Positions 1-8,251 of a stretch of DNA of 64,000 nt are shown here, one piece after another. The notes beneath the pieces were generated by a model. The model was given only the letters and a program-made list of their open reading frames with translations, was not told the origin of the DNA and did not search any database. The stretch's first letter is position 1. Each line of letters starts with the position of its first letter. Origin of the DNA: Devosia sp. (GTDB lineage: Bacteria; Pseudomonadota; Alphaproteobacteria; Rhizobiales; Devosiaceae); assembly GCF_025809055.1 (NCBI RefSeq), contig NZ_CP075529.1:1612001-1676000 (forward strand). Reading direction: 5' to 3'. The position numbers and the translations under genes are program-made.

Positions 1-3
1 GAC

Positions 4-1272
4 TTACCAGGCGTCGCCCTTGAGATCGGCGAGGTCGGCCTCGAGGATTTCGAGGTTTTCGGCCGCCGTACCATTGCCCGACAGGGTGTCATGCACGGCG
101 CTCCAGAACAGCGACGACACTTCATTGTAGTCGGTCTTGGTCGGAGCGGACGGACGCGGCACGGCCTGCTCGAAGATCGCCTGCCAGTTCGCCATGAAGG
201 GCGAAGCGGCCAGCACGTCGGCATCCGAATACAGGCTCGGAATGGTCGGCAGGTTGGACTGCTTGATGGCGCGTTCCTTCTGCACTTCTTCCGAAGCCAG
301 GTACTTCACCAGCTCGATGGCGGCTTCCTGGTCGGGGGAGTACATGGAAACGGCCATGTTCCAGCCACCGAGGGTAGCAGCCGAACGCGCGCCTTCGCCG
401 TCACCGGCCGGAAGCGGCGCCACGTCGAACTTGCCCTTCACCGAAGAGTCGTCGCCATTGCCCAGTGCATAGGCATAGGGCCAGTTGCGCATGAACACGG
501 CATTGCCGAGCTGCCACACGCCGCGGCTTTCTTCTTCCATATAGGCCAGCACGCCATCGGGAGCGATGGTGCCAACCCAGCCGGCAGCCCGATCGATAGC
601 GGCAGCAGCCTGCTCATTGTTGATCGAGACGGTACCGTCGGCCTCGACGATCTGGCCGCCGCCATTCGACATCACCCATTCAAGGGCGTCGCAGGTCAGG
701 CCTTCATAGGCATTGCCCTGGAACACGAAGCCCCACAGCTCCGAGTTACCCTCGGCGCGTTCGGCATCCATGATTTCCTTGGCGGTGGCTTCCAGGTCAG
801 CCCAGGTCGCCGGGACTTCCTTGCCATACTTCTCGAGCAGGTCGGTGCGGTAGTAGAGCGCCGGCGCGTCGGTGAAGGCCGGCAGGGCGACGAGCTTGCC
901 GTCCACGGTCTGCGACTCGATGATCGAGGGGAAGTGGTTGCCCGAAATGTCGGAAGCGGCCTCGGTCAGGTCGACGAAGTGCTCGGCCAGCTGCGGGGCC
1001 CAGATCACGTCGGTCTGATAGACGTCGATATCGGCATTGCCGGCGGCGAGCCACAGGCGATACTGGCCGAACTGGTCGGTGGTGGACGAAGGCATCGGCA
1101 CCACGGTGACGGTGTGGCCGGTATCGGCCTCGAACTTGTCCAGCTGGCTGCGCAGGAATGCCAGGCCATTGCCGGTATCGCCGGAAACGATGGACAGTTC
1201 AGCGGCCTGGGCAACACCGGCAACCAGGGTCACGCTCGCCATCATGCCGACGAACAAAGTCTTGAGTGTCAT
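4..1272 (-). CDS. thuE: ABC transporter substrate-binding protein, trehalose/maltose type (ThuE-like)
   Basis: A 422-residue periplasmic solute-binding protein of the CUT1 sugar ABC family. Residues 1-23 form a signal peptide ending AQA before AELSIV. The body carries segments I know from ThuE: STTDQFGQYRLWLAAGNAD, VIWAPQLAEHFVDL, FTDAPALYYRTDLLEKYG and RGVWQLGNAVFMRNWPYAYA. It should bind trehalose, maltose or a related alpha-glucoside and pass it to membrane partners. Those partners lie beyond the left edge of the window, so the operon is cut off. The start is backed by a GGGAGG ribosome site about six bases upstream. It is divergent from a LacI regulator, which probably represses it through the palindromes in the shared 494-base gap. 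The family is sure; trehalose rather than another alpha-glucoside is inferred. Confidence 0.88.
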   Translation of the reverse strand: MTLKTLFVGMMASVTLVAGVAQAAELSIVSGDTGNGLAFLRSQLDKFEADTGHTVTVVPMPSSTTDQFGQYRLWLAAGNADIDVYQTDVIWAPQLAEHFVDLTEAASDISGNHFPSIIESQTVDGKLVALPAFTDAPALYYRTDLLEKYGKEVPATWADLEATAKEIMDAERAEGNSELWGFVFQGNAYEGLTCDALEWVMSNGGGQIVEADGTVSINNEQAAAAIDRAAGWVGTIAPDGVLAYMEEESRGVWQLGNAVFMRNWPYAYALGNGDDSSVKGKFDVAPLPAGDGEGARSAATLGGWNMAVSMYSPDQEAAIELVKYLASEEVQKERAIKQSNLPTIPSLYSDADVLAASPFMANWQAIFEQAVPRPSAPTKTDYNEVSSLFWSAVHDTLSGNGTAAENLEILEADLADLKGDAW

Positions 1273-1395
1273 TGAGTTCCTCCCAAAGGAATCGAGTTGG
1301 CGGGAGGCACGGTCAACCAGCCGGACGCTCGGCGCGCTTGGCCAGTTCGCCCTCCCTCAAAAACACTTCGGTTCAAACCGTTCGAGCGGTAATTT

Positions 1396-1409
1396 CCAAA
1401 GCGCTTTGG
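1396..1409. promoter_or_regulatory. LacI-type operator, perfect palindrome CCAAAGCGCTTTGG
   Basis: Fourteen bases with perfect dyad symmetry around a central CG, the form expected of LacI-family operators. It lies about 125 bases upstream of the sugar-binding protein start, in the gap that also holds the lacI promoter. Apart from this site and the one at 1581-1592, I see nothing else in the gap 1273-1766, which is AT-richer than its flanks. Confidence 0.65.
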
Positions 1410-1580
1410 GCAAATAGGAACCAGAGCGCCCCATCACTGTCAAGCGGCGAAACGCGCCCGACTCTGCGTTTTTTAAGACGTCGAAAATTTAATCTTGCAA
1501 TTTCAATATCTTACGAAAGCAACCTGTTAATTCACAGGCTTCAGGGCCAATTCCCGGCTGATGTACGCACCTCAAAATTC

Positions 1581-1592
1581 GAAAACGTTTTC
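1581..1592. promoter_or_regulatory. LacI-type operator, perfect palindrome GAAAACGTTTTC
   Basis: Twelve bases with perfect dyad symmetry and the central ACGT common in LacI-family sites. It lies 185 bases from the first palindrome and 175 bases before the lacI start. Two sites in one divergent gap fit joint control of the transporter and autoregulation. The sequences of the two palindromes differ, so they may bind different regulators. Confidence 0.6.
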
Positions 1593-1766
1593 ACCCTCTT
1601 GCCAATAAAATTGAAATCGCTTTGAATTGCCGGCGGAGGAGAAACGGGCGCCCACTTTTCAACAAGCGGCGTCTGCCCTATTGGCAGGATTGCGCCAGCC
1701 TGGCGCCGCCCCTGATCCGCTTCGGCTCGGGGGCGGAAGCGTCCTGACACATGGGTCACTGGCGAA

Positions 1767-2789
1767 ATGAGACTGAAGGACCTGGCGGAACATCTCGGTC
1801 TGTCGCAAACCACGGTGAGCCGCGCACTCAACGGCTATCCCGAGGTGAAGGAAGCGACACGCCGGCGCGTGGCCGATGCGGCCACCGCATTGGGCTATCG
1901 GCCCAATGCCAGCGCCCTGCGCCTCGCCACCGGCCGCGCCGGCGCCGTGGGCCTCGTCCTGCGCGGCGCCGACGAACTTGGTCCGCACATGTCCGAGTTC
2001 CTGTCCGGCGTGGGCAGCTACATGGCCAGTCAGGAAATCGACATGCTGGTGACCACCGTCGCCAGCCACCAGGAAGAACTCGCCGCCTACCGGCGCCTGG
2101 CGGCCAGCCAGAAGGTCGATGCGGTTATCCTGCATTCCCCCACCATCCGGGACGAACGGGCCGAACTGCTCACCAGCCTAAACATTCCCTTCATCCTCCA
2201 TGGCCGCACGGAGATCGGCCGCCCCCTGGCCTGGCTCGATATCGACAACACCAGGGCGCTCGAACGCGCTACCAGTCACCTCTTGGATCTGGGGCACCAG
2301 CGCATCGCCCTGCTGAACGGGGTGCGCGGCCGCACCTTTGCCGAACATCGCGAAGCCGGCTATCGCGCCGCGCTCGGCGCCCGGGGGATCAAGGTCGATC
2401 CGGCCCTGATCGGCAATTCACCCTTCACCGACGAAATCGCCTTCCGCCTGGCCCAGTCCATGCTCGAATTACGCCCGCGCCCGACGGCATTCCTCGCCGG
2501 CTCGATGATGACCGCCCTCGGCGTGTTCCGCGCCATTCGCCAGGCGGGCCTGGAATTGGGAACCGACGTTTCCATGATCGCCCATGATGACGTGTTTCCC
2601 TATCTCAATGCGGACAACATGTATCCCACCATGTCCACCACCCGCTCCTCGATCCGCCAGGCCGGTATGCGCATCGCCGAGCTGATTACCCAGGTGCTGG
2701 CGGGCAAGCCGGCCGGCAATGTGCAGGAACTATGGCCCGTTGAATTGGTTTTACGTCAGAGCTCCGGACCTGCGCCGGCCAGGCGCTGA
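1767..2789 (+). CDS. LacI family transcriptional regulator
   Basis: A 340-residue repressor. Residues 1-45 are the LacI helix-turn-helix and hinge, LAEHLGLSQTTVSRALNGYP followed by EVKEATRRRV and GYRPNASALRLATGRAG. The rest is a periplasmic-binding-protein-like effector domain (AVGLVLRGADELG to the end). The N-terminus looks like the AglR/ThuR group that controls alpha-glucoside and trehalose transport in rhizobia, which fits its divergent neighbour. It should release DNA when sugar binds. The ATG at 1767 begins the conserved RLKDLAEHLGLS segment, so the start is secure although no strong ribosome site precedes it. Confidence 0.92.
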   Translation: MRLKDLAEHLGLSQTTVSRALNGYPEVKEATRRRVADAATALGYRPNASALRLATGRAGAVGLVLRGADELGPHMSEFLSGVGSYMASQEIDMLVTTVASHQEELAAYRRLAASQKVDAVILHSPTIRDERAELLTSLNIPFILHGRTEIGRPLAWLDIDNTRALERATSHLLDLGHQRIALLNGVRGRTFAEHREAGYRAALGARGIKVDPALIGNSPFTDEIAFRLAQSMLELRPRPTAFLAGSMMTALGVFRAIRQAGLELGTDVSMIAHDDVFPYLNADNMYPTMSTTRSSIRQAGMRIAELITQVLAGKPAGNVQELWPVELVLRQSSGPAPARR

Positions 2790-2895
2790 GTGAGAGAACC
2801 CTTGCGGCGCATGGATTGGCGAGGCTAGCTACGCGTCCATGACGGGCACCGGCATTGAACCTAAGCGCCCGGGCGCAGCGGCATAGGAGTGCGAC

Positions 2896-3729
2896 ATGAC
2901 CTCCCCTTTCGTCACCACGGCATGGCTGGCTGATCACCTGAGCGATCCGGGCCTTGTCGTCGTCGACGCCTCCTGGCACCTGCCCAATACGGCCCGCAAC
3001 GCCCAGGCCGAATACCTGGCCGGCCATATTCCCGGCGCCGTATTCTTCGACATCGACGGCATTGCCGATACCGCGACCAACCTGCCCCATATGCTGCCGG
3101 CCCCGGCCGATTTTGCCCGCGCCGTCGGCGCCCTGGGCATCGCCGATGACATGACGATCGTCGTCTATGACGAGGTGGGCCTGTTCAGTGCGCCCCGCGC
3201 CTGGTGGACGTTTCGCGCCTTTGGCGCCAGCAAGGTCTTCATGCTCGAAGGCGGAGGCCCCAAATGGCGTTCGGAGCGCCGCCATATCGAGGCGGGGCTC
3301 GTCCGCCGCAATCGGGCTGTGTTCCAGCCCCGGTTCAATACCCATGCCGTTGTCGGATTCGATACGGTCCGCGATCACGCGCAGAACAGTTCGCGGCAGA
3401 TCGTCGATGCCCGCCCGGCACCCCGCTTTCACGGCGAAGCGCCCGAGCCGCGCGCCGGTCTCAGATCCGGCCACATTCCCAACAGCACCAATGTCCCCGT
3501 GAGCCTGCTCACCGAACAGGGCAGGCTCAAGCCTGTGGACCAGCTGCAAACGCTGTTTGCCGATCGGGGCATCGACCTGACGCAGCCAATCATCACCTCC
3601 TGCGGCTCCGGCATCACCGCCGTCACCCTGGCCCTGGCCCTCGAACAGGCCGGCGCCCGGGACGTGGCCGTCTATGATGGCTCCTGGGCCGAATGGGGCG
3701 CCCACAAGGATGCGGAAGTGGAAAGCTGA
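2896..3729 (+). CDS. sseA: 3-mercaptopyruvate sulfurtransferase (rhodanese family)
   Basis: A 277-residue cytoplasmic enzyme with two rhodanese domains, roughly residues 1-130 (inactive) and 155-277 (catalytic). The active loop is CGSGITA with the sulfur-carrying cysteine at residue 236; CGSG(V/I)TA marks mercaptopyruvate sulfurtransferases rather than thiosulfate sulfurtransferases. It moves sulfur from 3-mercaptopyruvate to thiols or cyanide. The start follows AGGAG by eight bases. It stands alone between lacI and a convergent methyltransferase, with no sign of an operon. Confidence 0.93.
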   Translation: MTSPFVTTAWLADHLSDPGLVVVDASWHLPNTARNAQAEYLAGHIPGAVFFDIDGIADTATNLPHMLPAPADFARAVGALGIADDMTIVVYDEVGLFSAPRAWWTFRAFGASKVFMLEGGGPKWRSERRHIEAGLVRRNRAVFQPRFNTHAVVGFDTVRDHAQNSSRQIVDARPAPRFHGEAPEPRAGLRSGHIPNSTNVPVSLLTEQGRLKPVDQLQTLFADRGIDLTQPIITSCGSGITAVTLALALEQAGARDVAVYDGSWAEWGAHKDAEVES

Positions 3730-3823
3730 GGACCCCAAGCCGCGCGCCACGCATCGCTTCGCCACACCCCAGCCAGACCAGAAATGCTCCCATAGGCAAT
3801 TGCACTGAGCCACCAGCTCCATC

Positions 3824-3864
3824 GTCCCCTCGCCCCTCTGGGGAGAGGGCCGGGGTGAGGGGTG
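3824..3864. repeat. Palindromic repeat, family A (short copy)
   Basis: A C-rich to G-rich inverted repeat, with CCCTCGCCCCTCTGGGGAG followed by AGGGCCGGGGTGAGGGGTGAA. It is a shorter form of the elements at 17.1, 18.1 and 19.4 kb. It lies between the convergent ends of the sulfurtransferase and methyltransferase genes and could also act as a transcription stop, but no T-run follows. Confidence 0.65.
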
Positions 3865-3897
3865 AAAACCTATCGGCTAGCACACAGGCGAAGAAAC

Positions 3898-4581
3898 CTA
3901 CCCCGCATAGGCCACCCACCCCCGGAAATCGAAGCCCGCATAGAACAGGCTGATATCGGCAAAGCCTGCTTCAGCCAGCATCGCCTCCTCGTCCTCCGGC
4001 GCCATCAGGTGCAGGCGCTCCAGCATCGCCCTGCGCCCCGATTCTGCATGTGCGGGGTCGACACCATTGGAGACGGCGAAGGCCGCGTGGCGCCGCATCC
4101 AAACCTCGCGGCTGGCCTCATCCTGCGGGAAGCTCATATGCGCCAGCACCAGCGGCGCGCCTGTCACCAGCCTTTGCCGCAAACCCCTCAGTGTCCGAAG
4201 CCGCTCGGCCAGCGGCACGAAATGAAAGACCAATAGGCACGTCGCGGCGTCGAATGGCCCCTCGGGTGCCACCGCGATCGTTCCGGTATGCAGCCGGATC
4301 CGGTCAGCATGGGCCCTGGTCACCTGCCGCGCTGTGTCCAGCATGGCGTCGGACGGGTCGACACCATCGAATGTCCATTCGGCGTGCGCAGACGCAAGAA
4401 CATCGAGTTCGATCCCGCCCCCGGCGCCCAGCACCAGCACGCGCCCGGCCCCCGGCACCCGCTCGCCGAGCAGCAATTGCGTCATGCGGTGCAGGCCCGC
4501 AAGGCCGGGCACCTGCCTGAAGGCATTGTCGGCATAGGTGCTGCCCTGTCCGGGCAGTGTCTGAACGTGATCAGTTTTCAT
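3898..4581 (-). CDS. Class I SAM-dependent methyltransferase
   Basis: A 227-residue cytoplasmic methyltransferase. Motif I is VLVLGAGGGIELDVL at residues 48-62, and the acidic ribose-binding residue is D75 in FDGVDPSDAML. Later segments such as FDAATCLLVFHFVPLAERL follow the class I fold. The substrate cannot be read from sequence; the family includes small-molecule methylases. The start at 4581 (MKTDHVQTLPGQG) was chosen because the residues upstream in the same frame do not look like methyltransferase sequence. The upstream bases are AT-rich and there is no clear ribosome site. It is divergent from the VWA gene at 4688. Confidence 0.85.
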   Translation of the reverse strand: MKTDHVQTLPGQGSTYADNAFRQVPGLAGLHRMTQLLLGERVPGAGRVLVLGAGGGIELDVLASAHAEWTFDGVDPSDAMLDTARQVTRAHADRIRLHTGTIAVAPEGPFDAATCLLVFHFVPLAERLRTLRGLRQRLVTGAPLVLAHMSFPQDEASREVWMRRHAAFAVSNGVDPAHAESGRRAMLERLHLMAPEDEEAMLAEAGFADISLFYAGFDFRGWVAYAG

Positions 4582-4687
4582 GTAACTTCTATTATTACAT
4601 CTAGGAAATCCTGGCAACAGGCTCCACTCAGCAAAGCGTGCGCGACCAAGGCTTGCAGCCGCCCGCGAGCGCCCACATATTCGATCT

Positions 4688-5410
4688 ATGAAAGACATCA
4701 AACGCTCGACATCGCGCGACGGCCATATCCAGGCGCAACCGGGCGTCCGGGATGAGGTTGCCGCCTTTGTGCAAAAGGTTGGGCAACTCGCGCGCCCCAA
4801 CACCGCTGAAGATGGCCGCCTGCTCTTTGCCATGGACGCCACCATGAGCCGCCAGCCCACCTGGGACATGGCGCTGACGCTGCAGGCCGGCATGTTCGAA
4901 GCGCTGCCGCGCGACGCTGCGCTCCAGGTGCAACTGCTCTATTTCCGCGGCATGGGCGAATGCCGCGCCTCCAAATGGGTGCTGGATGCCAAGGCTCTGG
5001 CCCGGCTGATGAGCGGCATCGTCTGCCAGGGGGGCAATACCCAGATCGGCAAGGTCTTTGCCCATGCCCGCGACGAGAGCCGGAAGCGGCGCATCAATGC
5101 CGTGGTCTTTGTCGGCGACGCTATCGAGGAAAATGTCGACAGCCTCGCGGCCAAGGCTGGCGAGCTCGGCCTGATGGGCCTGCCGCTATTCCTCTTCCAG
5201 GAGGGGCATGACAGCCGGGTGGAGGCCGCCTTCCGCGAATTTGCCCGCCTCAGCAAGGGTGCCTATGCCCGTTTCGACAGTTCTGCGCCCCAGCAACTGG
5301 CCGAATTGCTCAAGGCCGTGGCCGCCTATGCCAGCGGCGGCCGGGCCCATCTCAAATTGCAATCGAGCCAGGCCGCACGGGCCCTGCTGACGCAGATCGA
5401 GGGACGATGA
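4688..5410 (+). CDS. VWA-domain protein
   Basis: A 240-residue soluble protein with a von Willebrand A-like fold. Residues 45-54 read LFAMDATMSR, giving a metal-site motif DxTxS (D50, T52, S54) where most VWA domains have DxSxS. Later strands NAVVFVGDAIEE and PLFLFQEGH match the remaining Rossmann strands. No signal peptide or membrane segment is seen. Its stop codon overlaps the start of the J-domain gene (ATGA at 5407-5410), so the two are translationally coupled and probably work together. Its function is unknown; VWA domains usually bind proteins through a metal ion. Confidence 0.8.
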   Translation: MKDIKRSTSRDGHIQAQPGVRDEVAAFVQKVGQLARPNTAEDGRLLFAMDATMSRQPTWDMALTLQAGMFEALPRDAALQVQLLYFRGMGECRASKWVLDAKALARLMSGIVCQGGNTQIGKVFAHARDESRKRRINAVVFVGDAIEENVDSLAAKAGELGLMGLPLFLFQEGHDSRVEAAFREFARLSKGAYARFDSSAPQQLAELLKAVAAYASGGRAHLKLQSSQAARALLTQIEGR

Positions 5411-6111
5411 GCTGGATTTTTCTCGCCGCCCTGGGCGTGCTGGCCGCGCTGTGGCTGATCACGGCGCTGCGCACCATGGATCGCCGCCTCGTCATGCGCG
5501 CCCTGCGGTGGATCGTGGGGGGCCTCGCCGCACTCGTCGCCATCGGCGCCCTGGTGTTCCGGCGCATCGACATTGCCATGCTGGTGGGTGCAGTGGCAGC
5601 CTCGGTGCTGCTGCGCGGCCGGCTGGGCCAGTTTTCCTTCGACAGCGTCACCGGCGGTGGCGGCAATACCTCCAAGGTCAATAGCCGCTTCCTCGCCATG
5701 CAGCTCGATCACGACACCGGCGAACTCTCTGGCCGGGTCGTCGACGGGCAATTCGCCGGCTGGGATCTTCTCGACCTCGGCCCCGAGGAAACCCGCGCCC
5801 TGATCGAGGAAGTCGGCGGCGACGCAGAAAGCGTCAGCCTCTTGGAAAGCTGGCTCGACACCAATCGCGCCGGCTGGCGCGAATATTTCGCCGAACACGA
5901 CACGGGACAGGGTACGGCAAGCGGCGCGACCACCGGCCGGGACCCGGTCGCCGAGGCCTATGCCGTTCTGGGCCTAAAACCCGGCGCCACGGACGATCAG
6001 ATCAAAGCTGCCCATCGCGAACTGATGAAAGGCGTCCACCCCGATCACGGCGGCTCCGAATTCCTTGCCGCCAAGATCAACGAAGCCCGCGACCTGCTTC
6101 TGGGCCGCTAG
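5407..6111 (+). CDS. Membrane-anchored J-domain (DnaJ) protein
   Basis: A 234-residue protein with N-terminal membrane segments at about 3-21 and 36-52, probably another at 55-70, a middle region of unknown fold, and a C-terminal J domain at about 179-234 containing HPD at 211-213. J domains stimulate the ATPase of DnaK. The layout (membrane helices first, J domain last) resembles DjlA or Tim14-type proteins more than classical DnaJ, and the Gly/Phe and zinc regions are absent. It overlaps the VWA gene by four bases. A membrane-bound DnaK recruiter partnered with the VWA protein is inferred from this coupling. Confidence 0.85.
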   Translation: MSWIFLAALGVLAALWLITALRTMDRRLVMRALRWIVGGLAALVAIGALVFRRIDIAMLVGAVAASVLLRGRLGQFSFDSVTGGGGNTSKVNSRFLAMQLDHDTGELSGRVVDGQFAGWDLLDLGPEETRALIEEVGGDAESVSLLESWLDTNRAGWREYFAEHDTGQGTASGATTGRDPVAEAYAVLGLKPGATDDQIKAAHRELMKGVHPDHGGSEFLAAKINEARDLLLGR

Positions 6112-6142
6112 GCACACTTTTGTTCGCCAATCCACGACGTCA

Positions 6143-6160
6143 TCCCGGCGCAGGCCGGGA
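6143..6160. repeat. Short hairpin repeat, family C (TCCCGGC / GCCGGGA)
   Basis: The arms TCCCGGC and GCCGGGA flank GCA G, within the wider string GTCATCCCGGCGCAGGCCGG. This is a common dispersed palindrome in alphaproteobacterial intergenic DNA. It sits between the convergent ends of the J-domain and MarR genes. Confidence 0.5.
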
Positions 6161-6262
6161 TCCAGGTCCGCATCTGGGAATGGCCCGCCGAACACCATCC
6201 TCGGGCGCACAGCGCCGCACAGACCGAAGTCCCAGCACCAAGCTGCTCAGCGATATTGCCGC

Positions 6263-6733
6263 TCACCTGCCAGTCTGATCCCCTTCTGCCAGGGCGCTGA
6301 GCTTGCCCACGATCGCGTGCAACTCCGTCCGCAACCCGGCCAGCCGCTCCGGGCTGACATCGCCGAGCAGCAGCGTCGCGAACTGTTCCTGTCCGGCCTG
6401 GAACTGCCTGAACTGCCCGGCACCGCTTGCCGTAAGGAACAGTTGGATTGCCCGGCGATCCTGGGGATGAGCCTTTCGCTCGACCAGGCCCAGACCTTCC
6501 AGCGCGTCCACGAGCCCGGTCACGTTGCGCGGCGTCACGCCCAGCCGGTCCGCCAGCATTTTCTGCGTCATGCCCGGCGCGCCGCCAATTTCCCACAGCA
6601 CCTGAGCCCGCGCCATGGTCAACCCGGCCGGGCCCAGCCCCCGCTCCATATCGGCATTCATCAGCTTGGTGACCATCATCAGGGTGCCAAGGACATCACG
6701 TCGCATTTCCGCGCTGTCACTTTCGTGTATCAT
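6263..6733 (-). CDS. MarR family transcriptional regulator
   Basis: A regulator of about 156 residues with the MarR winged helix: LTMARAQVLWEIGGAPGMTQ, then LADRLGVTPRNVTGLVDALEGLGLVER and the wing KAHPQDRRAIQLFLT. It should act as a dimer that responds to a small ligand. The ATG at 6733 (MIHESDSAEM) is favoured; a GTG six bases upstream is possible, and neither has a clear ribosome site. It is divergent from the SnoaL-like gene with about 30 bases between them, where an inverted repeat could be its operator. The MarR call is firm; its target is inferred from position. Confidence 0.87.
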   Translation of the reverse strand: MIHESDSAEMRRDVLGTLMMVTKLMNADMERGLGPAGLTMARAQVLWEIGGAPGMTQKMLADRLGVTPRNVTGLVDALEGLGLVERKAHPQDRRAIQLFLTASGAGQFRQFQAGQEQFATLLLGDVSPERLAGLRTELHAIVGKLSALAEGDQTGR

Positions 6734-6745
6734 ATTCACTATATG
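6731..6745. promoter_or_regulatory. Candidate MarR operator CATAT-N5-ATATG
   Basis: An inverted repeat of five-base arms separated by TCACT, overlapping the start of marR and lying about 20 bases before the divergent gene. Size and place fit a MarR site, but the arms are short enough to arise by chance in this AT-rich gap. Confidence 0.35.
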
Positions 6746-6771
6746 GCTAATTCACCATCAGGATGAAAGCC

Positions 6772-7284
6772 ATGTCCGCGACACCAGCCCACAATATCGA
6801 CCTGATGAAAGCCGCCTTCGCTGCCCTCAACCGCCGCGACATCGCGGCCTGCATCGCCATGCTGACGCCCGACTTTCAAATCCACGTTGCCGGTGCGCCG
6901 CCGCGCACCGGGCAGGCCGCCTGGCGCAGCAATACCGGCATCATGTTCACCGCTTTTCCGGACGCCCAGGTCCATGTCGAGGACATGTTTGCCACCGAGG
7001 ACAAGGTCGCCGTCCGGGCCAGGATTACCGGCACGCATACCGGCAATTTCCTCGGCCAGCCGGCCACCGGCAATGCCATTGCCTATGACAGCATCGAAAT
7101 CTACCAGATCCGCGACGGCAGGATTGCCGCCGAATGGATCTGCTCGGACACATTGACCATGATGACCCAGGCCGGCATTCACAAGAAGGGGGCGCTCCTG
7201 GCGCTTTGGCTCGGCAGCTTCAAGGTCTGGATCGCCGCAGCGCTGGGTATTGCCGTGGGTGCACTGGTCTTTGCCTGGCTGTGA
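6772..7284 (+). CDS. SnoaL-like / nuclear transport factor 2-like protein with C-terminal membrane helix
   Basis: About 170 residues. The first 130 have the SnoaL (NTF2-like) pattern: NIDLMKAAFAALNRRDIAAC, then MLTPDFQIHVAGAPPRTG, TGTHTGNFLGQPATGNAIAY and YQIRDGRIAAEWICSD. The last 30 residues are a strongly hydrophobic helix (LGSFKVWIAAALGIAVGALV), which is unusual for this soluble family and would tether it to the membrane. The start MSATPAHN at 6772 is preferred because AGGATG lies seven bases upstream; an earlier ATG at 6763 is possible. SnoaL-like proteins isomerise or hydrate small molecules; the substrate here is unknown. The divergent MarR gene is its likely regulator. Confidence 0.78.
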   Translation: MSATPAHNIDLMKAAFAALNRRDIAACIAMLTPDFQIHVAGAPPRTGQAAWRSNTGIMFTAFPDAQVHVEDMFATEDKVAVRARITGTHTGNFLGQPATGNAIAYDSIEIYQIRDGRIAAEWICSDTLTMMTQAGIHKKGALLALWLGSFKVWIAAALGIAVGALVFAWL

Positions 7285-7462
7285 ATTTGAAGCGCGTCGC
7301 CAAAACACGCGAACAGGATTATGATCCGATTCTGGCGCGGTCCACGCCTCCCCCCCTCCACCGGGTAAGCAGCTCACCTGTCGGATCACCGAACGTCATC
7401 ATTGCCCCGTCGTGCGACGGCAAAGGAGGGATTGCCTGAGCCAGAACGACTGGAGCATTTCG

Positions 7463-8185
7463 ATGACGCTTTCCGCGCCCATCCACCGCCTGAAGCGCGC
7501 TGCCCGGGAACAGGCCCGCGCCAGATCCATCCCGCTGCACGCCGCGCTTGACGCCGTCGCTGCAACCCAGGGCTATGCCAGCTGGAGCCTGCTCTCGGCG
7601 CACAATCCCGCCACCATGGCGGGCCCCGAGAGCCTCTATGCCAGCCTCCTGCCCGGCGACATGGCGCTCGTCGCCGCGCGCCCGCGGCAGGGTAAGACCA
7701 TCCTGGCCATCCAGCTGGCCCTCGCGGCAATCGCTTCGGGCAAGGCCGGGCATATCTTCTCGCTCGATTACACGCCCGCCGATATCGCTGCACACCTGGC
7801 CGCCATGTCCGGGCCGTTGGCGCTCCATGCCGGCAGCCTCGCCATCGACTGCGCCGACACCATTGCCGCCGATCACATCATCGCCCGCCTGGCGACGGCG
7901 CCGGCCGGCACCCTGGCCGTCGTCGATTATCTGCAATTGCTCGACCAGCGGCGGACGAACCCGCCGTTGCAGGCCCAGATCGAGACCCTGGCGCATTTCG
8001 CCCGGGCGCGCGGCGTGATCCTGGTCTTCATCTGCCAGATCGATCGCAGCTATGACCCCGCCCGCGCCAACCTGCCGGGCCCCGCCGATATCCGCCTGCC
8101 CAATCCCCTCGATCTCGGCCTCTTCAACCGCGCCTGGTTCCTGCACGACGGAAAGCTGGCAGAACTCGATCGCCCCCTCGCCTGA
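7463..8185 (+). CDS. Orphan DnaB-like ATPase (helicase C-terminal domain only)
   Basis: A 240-residue RecA-fold ATPase matching only the C-terminal motor of replicative helicase DnaB. Walker A is ARPRQGKT at residues 72-79 and Walker B is TLAVVDYLQLLDQRR, followed by a DnaB-like segment LVFICQIDRSYDPA. Residues 1-48 (RLKRAAREQARARSIPLHAA then LDAVAATQGYASWSLLSAH) form a small helical region characteristic of this family in Hyphomicrobiales. No primase-interacting N-domain is present, so it is not the replicative helicase. The start at 7463 follows GGAG by seven bases. The gap before it (7285-7462) shows no clear signals. Confidence 0.78.
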   Translation: MTLSAPIHRLKRAAREQARARSIPLHAALDAVAATQGYASWSLLSAHNPATMAGPESLYASLLPGDMALVAARPRQGKTILAIQLALAAIASGKAGHIFSLDYTPADIAAHLAAMSGPLALHAGSLAIDCADTIAADHIIARLATAPAGTLAVVDYLQLLDQRRTNPPLQAQIETLAHFARARGVILVFICQIDRSYDPARANLPGPADIRLPNPLDLGLFNRAWFLHDGKLAELDRPLA

Positions 8186-8196
8186 TCCCCTCAGGC

Positions 8197-8230
8197 AAAA
8201 AAAAGAGGCCGCCGGGATGTCCCGACGGCC
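8197..8230 (-). terminator. Rho-independent terminator of the mmsB end
   Basis: An 11-base stem (GGCCGTCGGGA / TCCCGGCGGCC on the minus strand, one mismatch) with a short loop, followed on that strand by eight T residues. It ends the chvE-mmsA-mmsB transcript and may also stop the convergent helicase-like gene. Confidence 0.8.
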
Positions 8231-8251
8231 CCAATTTTCAATCAGCCCCGG

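Noticed and set aside
91..1275. Long plus-strand open frame opposite the sugar-binding gene
   Set aside because: Its translation is Arg/His/Gly-rich without any family pattern; the opposite strand encodes a clear binding protein with signal peptide and ribosome site.
1605..1630. Third operator-like word TTGAAATCGCTTTGAA before lacI
   Set aside because: The symmetry is imperfect and I could not separate it from AT-rich background.
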